Source of the DNA: Dyadobacter koreensis
Lineage (GTDB): Bacteria > Bacteroidota > Bacteroidia > Cytophagales > Spirosomataceae
Reading direction: 5' to 3'
Assembly (NCBI RefSeq): GCF_900108855.1
Contig: NZ_FNXY01000003.1
Coordinates: 434,001 to 498,000, forward strand
Length of the DNA: 64,000 bases
Positions 10,062-19,190 of this stretch are shown here, one piece after another (position 1 is the first letter of the stretch; each line of letters opens with the position of its first letter). Made by a program: the position numbers and the translations under genes. The notes under the pieces were generated by a model. It saw only the letters and a list, made by a program, of their open reading frames with translations. It was not told where the DNA came from and did not search any database.

Positions 10062-10135
10062 ATTATACTGTGAAGTTTTTTTAGTTTCTAAACGTTTCAA
10101 CAACAATTCGTTGCCAACAGTTTATATGTGAATTT

Positions 10136-11218
10136 TTAATCAATTCTTTTTTCAAATGAAATATTGAACCGTTTCCCTAATTCAGCCAATGAATCCTGAA
10201 CAGGTTCTAACAACGAAATACCTTCAACGCTACGTAAAGCTTCCATTTCTCGTTCCGGATCTCCCGGAATTATGACCTGTTTTCCTTCCACGGCGCGGGC
10301 ACTACGGAAAGCGCGGATCCATTTATCCATATCTTTTTTGAAATCGTCGGCCGGACGGAAACCATCCACGCGCATAGCTCCTAAAAAATGTCCGGTTCCC
10401 AAACCGACGCCTTCGTTCGCAGACATAAACCCTGCGGTAGCAAAAGGCGGAACCCAGGGACCAAAATTTGCTCCGGAAAGTACGCCAGAGAAAATATCCA
10501 CGATCGCACCAAGTCCATATCCCTTATGACTGCCATGTTCACGGTCCGAACCCAGCGGCAGCAAACCTCCCCCACTTTTAACAGCATTGGAATCAGTCGT
10601 AGGATTTCCATCGGCATCTTGCGCCCAGCCCAGCGGAGCAGGTAAACCTTTTCTTTGCAAGATTTCAAATTTCCCATAAGCAACGGCGGTAGAAGCAAAA
10701 TCCGCAACAAATGCAGGCTCTTCCAACGCAGGAACTGCAACGGCAACAGGATTTGTACCTAATAATTTATCCAGAGAAAATGTCGGTGCGACCAAAGGAG
10801 CCGCGTTGGTCATCGTCCAGCCAATCATATCTTTTTGCAAAGCAAGCATGGCATGATAACCCGCGATCCCGAAATGGTTTGAATTCCTTACAGAAACCCA
10901 GCCGGAACCTACCTTCTCAGCTTTCTCCATTGCCACTTCCATCGCCTTTGGCGCAACGACCAGTCCTAAACCCCGGTCTCCGTCCACCACCGCGGTACTT
11001 GGCGTTTCATAAACCACCTTCACGTCCGGCGTAGGGTTCAGTCTTCCGTTATCATACAAACGGACATACCCGGCTAAGCGGGCAATACCGTGAGAATCAA
11101 CTCCTCTGAGATCAGCACTAATTAAAACCGTGGAAGCCAAAGCTGCCTCATCAGGCGAACACCCTATTGCCAGAAAAACCTCCTCAGTGAAATGCTTTAA
11201 GTAATCAGCCTGATACAT
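10136..11218 (-). CDS. Ldh family oxidoreductase (malate/L-lactate/ureidoglycolate-type dehydrogenase)
   Basis: 360 residues. The sequence follows the YlbC/MdhII/AllD family, which is unrelated to classical LDH: RGVDSHGIARLAGYVRL near 40 with the family His, VDGDRGLGLVVAPKAM, SVRNSNHFGIAGYHAM, and LLGTNPVAVAVPA for NAD(P) binding. The later DREHGSHKGYGLGAIVDIF segment is diagnostic. Members reduce or oxidise 2-hydroxy acids with NAD(P). The exact substrate cannot be read. It is cytoplasmic, with no signal peptide. It ends 74 nt before mltG, so it may or may not share its transcript. Confidence 0.93.
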   Translation of the reverse strand: MYQADYLKHFTEEVFLAIGCSPDEAALASTVLISADLRGVDSHGIARLAGYVRLYDNGRLNPTPDVKVVYETPSTAVVDGDRGLGLVVAPKAMEVAMEKAEKVGSGWVSVRNSNHFGIAGYHAMLALQKDMIGWTMTNAAPLVAPTFSLDKLLGTNPVAVAVPALEEPAFVADFASTAVAYGKFEILQRKGLPAPLGWAQDADGNPTTDSNAVKSGGGLLPLGSDREHGSHKGYGLGAIVDIFSGVLSGANFGPWVPPFATAGFMSANEGVGLGTGHFLGAMRVDGFRPADDFKKDMDKWIRAFRSARAVEGKQVIIPGDPEREMEALRSVEGISLLEPVQDSLAELGKRFNISFEKRID

Positions 11219-11488
11219 ATACGTTTACTAAATGAATTGCTATAAACTGGTCAAAAAGCCACAAAAGGTGAAACTTTGCGGTATTTGAGGTTGCAAATAT
11301 CTGCATTCAACAACCAGCTTACAATACTTCCGGACTTCTTACCGGATTTTACCTGAGAAACGAGATTAAAAAACGATCATATGAATGGCCCTTTTTTGAA
11401 CTTTAAACGGCCAAAAACCGTAGTTTCAACAGGTATCGGGGAGATTTGGTTTTCGAAAAATAATACAGTTTACTTTGATAAATTTTTA

Positions 11489-12115
11489 ATGGAATTAAAA
11501 AATACTTTCCTCAAACGCATACTAAGCTACTTTATTCGTGGCCTGGTTCTGGTTGCGCCGCTTTATGTCACAGGCATTATTATCTGGACCGGCGTGGAGT
11601 TTCTGGATAACATTATTCCAATCAATATCCCAATATCGAACAATCAAACGGTATACCTGCCTGGCTTGGGCGTTCTGATCATTTTGTCGGGTATCATCAT
11701 GCTTGGCTTTATATTTTCCACGATCATTCCCCAATCTTTTTTTCAGATCACGGAGAGTATCATGCGGAGGATACCGCTCGTCAGCCTGATTTATTATTCG
11801 ATCAAAGACCTCGTGCTTGCTTTCGTAGGCGATAAAAAGAAATTTAATCAGCCGGTTTTGGTAACGATGTATAAGGATACCGGTATCAAGAAAATCGGTT
11901 TTATTACTCAAAATGATCTGAGTCATTTACACATTCACGATCATGTTGCCGTGTATATGCCTTTGTCTTATTCGCTCTCTGGCGAGCTTTTTATAGTACC
12001 TTCCGTGAATGTGACCAAACTGGAAGCAACCACAACTGACGTTATGAAAATGCTCGTATCCGGAGGAGTTTCTGTCAAAGTTCCGCCACATGAAGAAATT
12101 ACCGAAGAGGGATGA
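11489..12115 (+). CDS. DUF502 family membrane protein
   Basis: 208 residues from the ATG at 11489 (MELKNTFLKRILSYFIRGLV). An in-frame start at 11381 would add 36 residues with no family match. It has two hydrophobic helices: LVLVAPLYVTGIIIWTGV early, then LGVLIILSGIIMLGFIFST. The family motif PLVSLIYYSIKDLV follows, then a C-terminal beta-rich domain with VAVYMPLSYSLSGELFIVP, a pattern typical of DUF502. The function is unknown. It starts the plus-strand block after the divergent Ldh gene and ends about 90 nt before the next gene. Confidence 0.88.
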   Translation: MELKNTFLKRILSYFIRGLVLVAPLYVTGIIIWTGVEFLDNIIPINIPISNNQTVYLPGLGVLIILSGIIMLGFIFSTIIPQSFFQITESIMRRIPLVSLIYYSIKDLVLAFVGDKKKFNQPVLVTMYKDTGIKKIGFITQNDLSHLHIHDHVAVYMPLSYSLSGELFIVPSVNVTKLEATTTDVMKMLVSGGVSVKVPPHEEITEEG

Positions 12116-12176
12116 TTTCGGTTAAAATTTCAGGAACAACAATGCAATCGAATTACCCGTTTAAAGAATGATTCCC

Positions 12177-12184
12177 TATCTTTG
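12177..12184 (+). promoter_or_regulatory. Candidate Bacteroidota -7 box upstream of secreted protein gene
   Basis: TATCTTTG matches TAnnTTTG exactly and lies 18 nt before the ATG at 12203. No clear -33 TTG is seen. The position relative to the start codon favours it. Confidence 0.45.
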
Positions 12185-12202
12185 GACCTTTCTATTTTCT
12201 TT

Positions 12203-12817
12203 ATGAGACAAGTTCTGACATTATTAGTTTTATTTATTTTAGGGAGTATTCCGGCATGGGCTCAGGACAATTACGACCCAAGAAAAGCACTTACAAGTGA
12301 AGAACTTTTTCTCAAACAAGGCAATAATAACCGTGTTGTAGGCGCTCCTGGCCAGAAATATCTCGTTTTAGACGCGTCCCCAACAATCGGCGGATTTCAC
12401 CGTTATCGTTTTTTTCCTGGTGACAATATCAAATTCAGGATGAAAAACGAGACTATAAAATTCAACGAAACCATTGCCACAATCAGCGATTCTTCCTTCG
12501 CAATAGCTGTTATTAACGACGCTTTGAATCAAATGACCTATCAGGAGATTCCTTTGACTGAAATTAAGCTTATTAAAACAAGCAGACGAATTCCTTTCGT
12601 TTCACAGGCTGCTCCGTTATTACCGTTGGCAGGGCTGATCTACATCGGTGCAGATTTTTTTAACAAAGGTGTTGATAACAAGCGCTATACAACCGATGCC
12701 TCAACATTTGTTGTTGGAGGAGCGTTTGTTGTTGCCGGACTTTTCTGTTATAAAATGACTTTTTCGTCCCTGAAAATAAATGGGAAGAATAAGTTGAAGG
12801 TATTAGAAACTTATTAA
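12203..12817 (+). CDS. Secreted protein of unknown function
   Basis: 204 residues from the ATG at 12203; an upstream TTG at 12182 falls inside the promoter box. It has a clear signal peptide (MRQVLTLLVLFILGSIPAWAQ). The mature part is mixed beta strands with FFPGDNIKFRMKNETIKFN, and two hydrophobic C-terminal stretches (PLLPLAGLIYIGADFF and TFVVGGAFVVAGLFCY) that may be membrane segments. I do not recognise the family. It sits alone between the DUF502 gene and aroA, each of which appears to have its own start region. Confidence 0.72.
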   Translation: MRQVLTLLVLFILGSIPAWAQDNYDPRKALTSEELFLKQGNNNRVVGAPGQKYLVLDASPTIGGFHRYRFFPGDNIKFRMKNETIKFNETIATISDSSFAIAVINDALNQMTYQEIPLTEIKLIKTSRRIPFVSQAAPLLPLAGLIYIGADFFNKGVDNKRYTTDASTFVVGGAFVVAGLFCYKMTFSSLKINGKNKLKVLETY

Positions 12818-12835
12818 ATTTTCGAAGTCAATAAG

Positions 12836-12843
12836 TACTTTTG
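12836..12843 (+). promoter_or_regulatory. Candidate Bacteroidota -7 box for aroA
   Basis: TACTTTTG matches TAnnTTTG exactly. It lies 18 nt after the previous stop and 31 nt before the aroA start. No -33 TTG at the usual spacing. Confidence 0.45.
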
Positions 12844-12874
12844 GCGCTGATATAATTCTGAAATAATTGATACT

Positions 12875-14119
12875 GTGAAATCCATTTTAGTACATCCACC
12901 CCAACAAGCAATTCGTGCCGAAATCAAATTGGCCGCATCAAAAAGTGAATGCAACCGTGCTTTGATTATTAATGCATTGACTGATTTTCAATGTGACCTT
13001 ACCAATATTTCCGAAGCGCGTGATTCTCAAACAATGCTTCGTTTACTGCAATCAGAAGATTCAGTGGCGGATGTAATTGATGCAGGAACTACTATGCGTT
13101 TTCTTACGGCATATTTTACCGTATCAAATCAGCATAAATTGATGACGGGAACACCGCGCATGTGCGAAAGACCGATTGGGATTTTGGTTGATGCCTTGCG
13201 TGTTTTGGGTGCTGAAATTGAATACCAGAATGTGGAAGGTTATCCCCCGATGCAATTAAATGGATTTAATTATTCAGGAAAAAGTGAATTAACGATTCGC
13301 GGCGACGTCAGCAGCCAATATATTTCTGCTTTGCTTCTGATCGCCCCGTCTCTGCCCGAAGGTTTGACAATTAATCTTGCGGGTGAAGTTGGATCGCGTC
13401 CGTATATTGAAATGACATTGAAACAAATGGAACATTTTGGTATTAAATATTCAGCAGACTGGGTAGCAAATATTTTGAAAGTTGAACCAGGCACTTACCA
13501 GCCTCAGCCCTATGCCATCGAGTCTGACTGGTCTGGTGCGAGTTACTGGTACTGCATCGTCGCATTGGCAGACGATGCGGAAGTTGAGCTTTTAGGACTT
13601 AAACAAAATTCATTGCAGGGCGACAGTGCCATTGTTGACATTATGGCTCAGCTTGGCGTTGACAGCTCTTATACCGACCACGGTGTTTTATTAAGAAAAA
13701 TTCCTGCTGCTGACTCGATCGAGTGGGATTTTACCAATTGTCCGGATCTTGCTCAGACGGTTGCGGTATGTTGTGCAGTAAAAAATATTCACCTGACTTT
13801 GACAGGAATTGAAAGTTTGAAAATAAAGGAAACAGACCGCGTTTTTGCTCTTCAGGAAGAATTGAAAAAACTGGGTGCCGAACTTAACGAGGTTGAGAAA
13901 GACCATAAGTATGTAGTTGTCCGTAAATCTGATTGGGAGCCGGGTTCAACGCCATCGATTTTCACCTACGATGACCACCGTATGGCGCTTGCGTTCGCGC
14001 CTGTGGGCATGGTTCGGGATATTATTATTGAAGAACCAGGCGTTGTTGTCAAATCGTATCCGGGGTATTGGAAAGATCTTGCAACTGTAACAACCTGGGA
14101 AGAAATGCAGCTATCCTGA
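12875..14119 (+). CDS. aroA: 3-phosphoshikimate 1-carboxyvinyltransferase (EPSP synthase)
   Basis: 414 residues, starting at a GTG (12875). It joins PEP to shikimate-3-phosphate in the shikimate pathway. Motifs: AASKSECNRALIINAL near the start (Lys/Ser/Asn of substrate binding), DAGTTMRFLTAYF, RMCERPIGILVDALR, GDVSSQYISALLL with the Ser-Ser-Gln core, KIKETDRVFAL, and the C-terminal DDHRMALAFAP active-site loop. The length (about 415 against the usual 427-430) fits the compact Bacteroidota form. The start is set by the ASKS motif lying about residue 22. It stands alone, with no other aromatic-pathway genes nearby. Confidence 0.96.
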   Translation: MKSILVHPPQQAIRAEIKLAASKSECNRALIINALTDFQCDLTNISEARDSQTMLRLLQSEDSVADVIDAGTTMRFLTAYFTVSNQHKLMTGTPRMCERPIGILVDALRVLGAEIEYQNVEGYPPMQLNGFNYSGKSELTIRGDVSSQYISALLLIAPSLPEGLTINLAGEVGSRPYIEMTLKQMEHFGIKYSADWVANILKVEPGTYQPQPYAIESDWSGASYWYCIVALADDAEVELLGLKQNSLQGDSAIVDIMAQLGVDSSYTDHGVLLRKIPAADSIEWDFTNCPDLAQTVAVCCAVKNIHLTLTGIESLKIKETDRVFALQEELKKLGAELNEVEKDHKYVVVRKSDWEPGSTPSIFTYDDHRMALAFAPVGMVRDIIIEEPGVVVKSYPGYWKDLATVTTWEEMQLS

Positions 14120-14197
14120 ACTTAAAAGGGGTCGTCTGGCTGCACCAATGTGTTTGCTGACGGCCCCGCACCTTTCATCCACAACACTATTTTCACG

Positions 14198-15787
14198 ATG
14201 ACTGCCTTAACCTTCCTTTCTTCCATCCCGATCTGGGTATACATTGTCGTTGCCATCTTGATTTTTGCTCTTCGCGATATTCTTCAAAAAAAGCATACGA
14301 TCCAGCACAACTTCCCTGTTCTTGGCCATTTTCGCTATATGATCGAACAGATCGGACCGGAATTGCGCCAATATATTGTCGCCAATAACCGCGAAGAATT
14401 GCCGTTTAACCGCCGCCAGCGTTCATGGATTTACGCTTCATCTAAAAAAGAAAACAATTACCAGGGTTTTGGGTCGGATCAGGATATGAATGAAGCAGGT
14501 TTTGTTTTTATCAAACCTGCCATGCTTCCTTACAAGCTTCCGCTGGATCATCCGCATCACGCAGTCAACGGAAAAAATCCTGATCATTATACCATTCCTT
14601 GCGCGAAAGTTATCGGTGCATATCACAAACGCAGACGTCCTTACCGGCCTCATTCTGTTATCAATATCAGTGCGATGAGTTATGGATCTTTATCGGCCAG
14701 AGCCATCGAATCGCTGAACAAAGGTTCTGTACAGTTCGGAAATTATCATAACACCGGCGAAGGCGGACTTTCACCTTACCATAAATTTGGTGCAGATGTT
14801 GTTTTCAATATGGGCACTTCCTATTTCGGGGTACGCGATCATGATGGAAACTTTGTCATGGAAAAACTTGTCAAAATGACGAAGGATAATCCATTTGTCC
14901 GCATGATCGAATTGAAACTTTCCCAGGGAGCAAAACCTGGAAAAGGCGGAGTTTTACCAGGCAGCAAGATCACCGCCGAAATTTCAGAAATTCGTGGCGT
15001 CCCGATTGGAAAAGATGTCGTTTCTCCCCCTTACCACAGTGCTTTTTCTGATGTAAAAAGCATGGTAAATTTTATTGAAGAAATGGCCGAAGCAACCGGA
15101 CTTCCAATTGGAATAAAAGCCGCAATCGGGAAAACGGATATGTGGGAACAGCTCGCGGACCTGATGGTAGAAACAGGTAAAGGTCCTGATTTCATAACCG
15201 TTGACGGAGGCGAAGGAGGCACAGGGGCCGCACCGCCATCTTTTGCAGACCACGTCGCATTGCCTTGGGTGTACGGTTTCAGCACCATTTATAAAATATT
15301 CCAGAAAAGAAATCTAACAGACAAGATAACTTTCATTGCTTCCGGAAAGCTAGGTCTTCCTGCACAGGCTGTTATGGCCTTTTGCATGGGAGCAGATGTG
15401 ATCAACGTGGCACGGGAAGCGATGATGTCCATTGGTTGTATTCAGGCACAGACGTGTCATACAAACCGTTGCCCCACCGGAATTGCAACCAATAACAAAT
15501 GGTTGGAATCGGGAATTGACCCTGCGCTGAAAAGTGAACGCTTCCATAATTATATGAAAACGCTTGCCAAAGAAATTATTGAAATTACAAACGCGGCCGG
15601 TTATGAACACCCGTGCCAGTTTGGTATGAACGACATCGATATTTCGATGGGTGATAATAACAGAACGCTTGCGCTGGCGGATAACTATGGTTATCTGAAA
15701 ACACCGGTCGCCTACAACAATATTCAGGAGCTGCTTGATTGTTCTAATTTGGGTGGAAAAAATGCTCCGGTGGAAACTATTGCTTAA
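14198..15787 (+). CDS. FMN-binding glutamate synthase family protein
   Basis: 529 residues from the ATG at 14198; a GTG at 14150 is in frame but adds 16 residues before the membrane helix. An N-terminal hydrophobic helix (FLSSIPIWVYIVVAILIFAL) anchors a large GltB-type domain. The domain shows SVINISAMSYGSLSARAIE, NTGEGGLSPYH, ELKLSQGAKPGKGGVLPG, ITVDGGEGGTGAAP and the cysteines CIQAQTCHTNRCPTGI, which in glutamate synthase bind the 3Fe-4S cluster. The amidotransferase half is missing, so ammonia or another redox reaction on a 2-oxoacid is possible; the true substrate of this stand-alone family is not settled. It is probably held at the cytoplasmic membrane face. Confidence 0.92.
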   Translation: MTALTFLSSIPIWVYIVVAILIFALRDILQKKHTIQHNFPVLGHFRYMIEQIGPELRQYIVANNREELPFNRRQRSWIYASSKKENNYQGFGSDQDMNEAGFVFIKPAMLPYKLPLDHPHHAVNGKNPDHYTIPCAKVIGAYHKRRRPYRPHSVINISAMSYGSLSARAIESLNKGSVQFGNYHNTGEGGLSPYHKFGADVVFNMGTSYFGVRDHDGNFVMEKLVKMTKDNPFVRMIELKLSQGAKPGKGGVLPGSKITAEISEIRGVPIGKDVVSPPYHSAFSDVKSMVNFIEEMAEATGLPIGIKAAIGKTDMWEQLADLMVETGKGPDFITVDGGEGGTGAAPPSFADHVALPWVYGFSTIYKIFQKRNLTDKITFIASGKLGLPAQAVMAFCMGADVINVAREAMMSIGCIQAQTCHTNRCPTGIATNNKWLESGIDPALKSERFHNYMKTLAKEIIEITNAAGYEHPCQFGMNDIDISMGDNNRTLALADNYGYLKTPVAYNNIQELLDCSNLGGKNAPVETIA

Positions 15788-15862
15788 ATTGGGCAACACT
15801 TTCTTTCATTTAAACGTATGTTTTAATGAAAGATGGTGATTCTCAACAAAAAGCTATGGAAA

Positions 15863-17530
15863 ATGAATATTAAACTTCTACTGGTTGTTTCTCTCTTATT
15901 TGTGTTGCTGACAAATTTCAGTCAGGCTCAAACCAACCCCAGATATCTAGTTTTATATAAAGATAAAGCGTCATCTCCTTACTCTGTCAACAGGCCGGCA
16001 GAGTTTCTTTCTACGAAAGCCATTACAAGGCGCAACAAACAGAATATTGCTGTCTCTGAAAATGACTTTCCTGTAAACCCTGCATATGTAGCGGCTGTGA
16101 AGCAAACCGGGGCGACGGTTATTTATTCTTCCAAATGGTTTAATGGCACGCTGGTTGAAGCTTCTGCCAGTCAGTTGGCCGCAATTAAAAATCTTTCTTT
16201 TTATAAAGGAATCGAGCAGAATCACGCGCTTGCGAATTTAACAACACCTTCTCCCGGATTAAGAATGTCAGCAACGGAGACGGTTTCCGAAACTGCGGCT
16301 GAACTCGATTATGGACGTATGCGCGAGCAACTGGCACTGATGGGTACGGATCATTTGCATCAGGAAGGTTTTCAGGGAGAGAATATGCTTGTGGCCGTTT
16401 TTGATGCAGGGTTTAACCGGGCCAATGAGCTGGATTTCTTAAAACCGCTTTTTAACGAAAACAGGGTTCTCGACACGCATGATTTCATAAGTCGGAATAG
16501 TAATGTGTATGATGATGATTCCCACGGTTTGCATGTGCTTTCAATCATCGCCGCCGATCAGCCTGGCACCATTATAGGCGCTGCGTTCAAAGCAAATTTT
16601 GTTTTATACAGAACAGAAAATGTTTTGATGGAAACACCGTACGAGGAAGTAACATGGCTTCTTGCTGCTGAACGCGCTGATAGTATCGGTGTTGATGTAA
16701 TTAATTCGTCGTTGGGTTATAATACTTTTGAAGGGGAATTTAATACCTCCGCTTACAACTATACTTACCAGAATCTCGACGGAAAAACAACCATTATTTC
16801 CCGTGCTGCAAGATTCGCTACACGAACAGGAATGCTCGTCGTCAACTCTGCCGGGAACGAGGGTAACAAGGCCTGGAAATATATTACTGCGCCTGCTGAC
16901 GTCGATTCGGTTTTAAGTGTTGGTGCTACAACGCTCGACAAAAGTTACGCAGCGTTCAGTTCTGTTGGCCCAAATGCAATCGGGCAGCAAAAGCCTGATA
17001 TTTCTGCGGTGGGATCAGGAACTGTCTTGGGGAGCAGCACCGGATCAGGAAATGTTACAAGTGGGAATGGAACATCTTATTCTTCTCCATTAATCGCTGG
17101 ATTGGCAACCATTCTATGGCAGGCCTTCCCGAATCTTACAGCGCAAGAACTTATCCAGGCGTTGAAAAAATCCGGACACCTTGCCTCCACTCCTGACAAT
17201 TTCCTGGGCTATGGCGTGCCAAATGCTGCGCTTGCCGAGGAAATTATCAAAAACGGTATTGTTTTAGGAACAGAACCTGACGCGCTCGAAGATGTTATAC
17301 TTTCTCCAAATCCGGTGCAGCAGGATCTAACCTTATCTTTCCCGATTGGGTTGCTTGGAAAAAAATCGACAGTCAGTATTGTTTCTCAAAGTGGAAAGAC
17401 GCTGTCTTCGAATCAGATAATTTTAAGTAAGACGCTTCCAGTTCAAACGAACAATTTGGCACCTGGTTTATATTTGATTAAAATCGATGCGTTAAACAGA
17501 AGCCGGACTTTGAAGTTTATTAAGCAATAA
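15863..17530 (+). CDS. S8 subtilisin-like peptidase with T9SS C-terminal sorting domain
   Basis: 555 residues from 15863 (MNIKLLLVVSLLFVLLTNF), whose first 22 residues form a signal peptide ending near SQAQ; an ATG at 15833 adds ten. A propeptide-like region runs to about 130. The peptidase triad is Asp in VFDAGF (about 181), His in DSHGLHV (about 221) and Ser in GNGTSYSSP (about 405), with the oxyanion Asn in SAGNEG (about 332). The last 80 residues form a type A sorting domain (LSPNPVQQDLTLSF ... GLYLIKI ... KFIKQ), which sends the enzyme out through the type IX secretion system. It faces the NUDIX gene convergently. No inhibitor or partner is next to it. Confidence 0.93.
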   Translation: MNIKLLLVVSLLFVLLTNFSQAQTNPRYLVLYKDKASSPYSVNRPAEFLSTKAITRRNKQNIAVSENDFPVNPAYVAAVKQTGATVIYSSKWFNGTLVEASASQLAAIKNLSFYKGIEQNHALANLTTPSPGLRMSATETVSETAAELDYGRMREQLALMGTDHLHQEGFQGENMLVAVFDAGFNRANELDFLKPLFNENRVLDTHDFISRNSNVYDDDSHGLHVLSIIAADQPGTIIGAAFKANFVLYRTENVLMETPYEEVTWLLAAERADSIGVDVINSSLGYNTFEGEFNTSAYNYTYQNLDGKTTIISRAARFATRTGMLVVNSAGNEGNKAWKYITAPADVDSVLSVGATTLDKSYAAFSSVGPNAIGQQKPDISAVGSGTVLGSSTGSGNVTSGNGTSYSSPLIAGLATILWQAFPNLTAQELIQALKKSGHLASTPDNFLGYGVPNAALAEEIIKNGIVLGTEPDALEDVILSPNPVQQDLTLSFPIGLLGKKSTVSIVSQSGKTLSSNQIILSKTLPVQTNNLAPGLYLIKIDALNRSRTLKFIKQ

Positions 17531-17599
17531 ATTTACAAAGTTGTCAGATTTCAGTCATATTCTATGACCTACACGTCCTTTCGGGTGTGCAAGTGAGAT

Positions 17600-18145
17600 T
17601 TAATTTTCACCAGAAAGCGTTTTCCGCACCATCCGCATCAGAGATTCTGAGTTGTTATGTGTTTCAACTTCACTAATAGGAATCCAGCGAACGTCTTTTG
17701 ACTCAGCATTGATAACAAGTCCATCTTTTGGATCTGCCTCAAAAACGAAACGGATGTCATAGTGGTAATGTGCAGGATCTTTTAAATTTGCCGGAATTAA
17801 ATGGACGTCCACATCAAAAATTCCTTCCTTAGCTAACCGAAAATCAGAAATGCCTGTCTCCTCCTCCACTTCTTTTGAAGCCACATGCAGCACGTCGGGC
17901 TCTCCGTCACAATGGCCACCAGGCTGAAACCAGCGATCCAGTTTACGGTGATGCATAAGCAAAACCTGATCTCTGTCTGGTGAAACTATCCAGCCGGATG
18001 CTGTTACATGACCAATTTGCAAGGTTCTTTCAAAACAATCCGGATGCTCATTTACAAATTTTTTGATTTCCAGATACATTTCCTGTTCTTCTGAATTTAC
18101 CGGCGTATAGGCATTTAGTAAAGAAAATAAATTGCTTCGTTTCAT
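17600..18145 (-). CDS. NUDIX hydrolase
   Basis: 181 residues. The Nudix box is seen as GGHCDGEP followed by KEVEEETGI, so the metal-binding EExxEE part is intact. The first Glu of the strict consensus is replaced, as in the branch with the GGHxDG start. Flanking HHRKLDRWFQPGGHCDG and HYDIRFVFEA also match that branch. It hydrolyses a nucleoside diphosphate linked to another group; the true substrate is unknown. The N-terminal 40 residues (LNAYTPVNSEEQEMYLEIKKF) form a helical extension common in this subgroup. It is monocistronic, divergent from the DUF2911 gene and convergent with the subtilase. Confidence 0.9.
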   Translation of the reverse strand: MKRSNLFSLLNAYTPVNSEEQEMYLEIKKFVNEHPDCFERTLQIGHVTASGWIVSPDRDQVLLMHHRKLDRWFQPGGHCDGEPDVLHVASKEVEEETGISDFRLAKEGIFDVDVHLIPANLKDPAHYHYDIRFVFEADPKDGLVINAESKDVRWIPISEVETHNNSESLMRMVRKTLSGEN

Positions 18146-18220
18146 TAATAGGCTATCTGATTATTTCATTCTAATTTCACCACAAGTTTAACAGTTCAAT
18201 AAACAAACAGCATTATTAAA

Positions 18221-19117
18221 ATGAAAAAGTATTTATTATCCTTCTCGTTTGCAGTTCTCGTCGCAACAGCTTCCGTTGCACAGCGTACGCCTCAGGCGAG
18301 CCCTGGCGCCAGTATCGTTCAGGCAATTGGAATCACTGATTTTACTGTTAAATATTCTCGCCCGGGTATCAAAGGAAGGAGTGTTTTTGAAGAAAATTCT
18401 CCACTTGCCCCGACGGGAAAAATTTGGCGCACAGGAGCTAATCAGGCAACAACACTGGAATCTTCAACAGACTTTACATTCGGAGATAAAAAAGTATCAG
18501 CAGGTAAATATGTGCTTTATTCTATTCCTGGTAAGGCTAAATGGGTTGTTATACTGAACAAAGACGTAAACAGCAGTTCAGAAACTTACAAGGAAAGCGA
18601 AGACGTAGCGCGCATCGATGTTTCCCCTTTGCAGGGTGAGTTTAAGGAATCTTTTGAAATTAATTTTTCCAATTTGTCAGATAGTTCAGCGACCTTGAAT
18701 ATCGATTGGGCGGCTATAAAAGTGCCTGTGAAAATTTCTGTTTCCACACATCAACTTACTTTGGCTTCATTAGACAGAGCAGTTCAGGACAAACCGGAAG
18801 ATCTTCAGACACTTCAAAGTGCAGCTGGTTATTTATTATCTAAAAATCAGGATCTGCCAAAGGCACTGGCTTTGACAGACAAAGCAATCGGCTTAAAAGA
18901 AACTTGGTCAAATCTTTGGACAAAAGCGCAAATTCTTGACCGTTTGGGAAGAACAGCGGCCGCTGTGCCGTTGGCTCAAAAAGCGCTGACTATCGGAGCA
19001 GCGGCACCAGATGGCGCCTACAATTTTTATAAAACTCAGATTGAAAAAGCTATAGCTGATATGCAGGCAAAACTTCCTGCTACGCCGGCAGCCAAAGGAA
19101 AAAAGAAGAAAAAATAA
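18221..19117 (+). CDS. DUF2911 domain secreted protein
   Basis: 298 residues with a signal peptide (MKKYLLSFSFAVLVATASVAQ). Residues about 30-170 form the DUF2911 beta-sandwich: VKYSRPGIKGRSVF, WRTGANQATTLE, GKYVLYSIPG and WVVILNKD are all family landmarks. Residues 180-290 are helical repeats resembling TPRs (DLPKALALTDKAIGLKE, AAAVPLAQKALTIGA), ending in a lysine tail (KGKKKKK). The family is widespread in Bacteroidota and has no known reaction; a periplasmic role is likely. It ends just before a 22-bp hairpin shared with the convergent TRIC gene. Confidence 0.9.
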   Translation: MKKYLLSFSFAVLVATASVAQRTPQASPGASIVQAIGITDFTVKYSRPGIKGRSVFEENSPLAPTGKIWRTGANQATTLESSTDFTFGDKKVSAGKYVLYSIPGKAKWVVILNKDVNSSSETYKESEDVARIDVSPLQGEFKESFEINFSNLSDSSATLNIDWAAIKVPVKISVSTHQLTLASLDRAVQDKPEDLQTLQSAAGYLLSKNQDLPKALALTDKAIGLKETWSNLWTKAQILDRLGRTAAAVPLAQKALTIGAAAPDGAYNFYKTQIEKAIADMQAKLPATPAAKGKKKKK

Positions 19118-19122
19118 TTTTT

Positions 19123-19180
19123 AGGTACATACAAAGAATGCTCGTTTCCTTTCGGAATCGAGCATTCTTTGTATGTACCT
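19123..19180. terminator. Long perfect hairpin between convergent genes (bidirectional terminator)
   Basis: A perfect 22-bp inverted repeat (19123-19144 with 19159-19180) has a further TTCC/GGAA pairing in its 14-nt loop. It lies between the DUF2911 and TRIC stop codons. The minus-strand exit is T-rich and the plus-strand exit is not. Confidence 0.75.
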
Positions 19181-19190
19181 ATCAACAAAA

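Noticed and set aside
5036-10106. Upstream TTG extensions for clpC, YciO-like, thioesterase and mltG genes
   Set aside because: Each extension runs into or beside the neighbouring gene and adds residues with no family match, so the downstream ATG was preferred.
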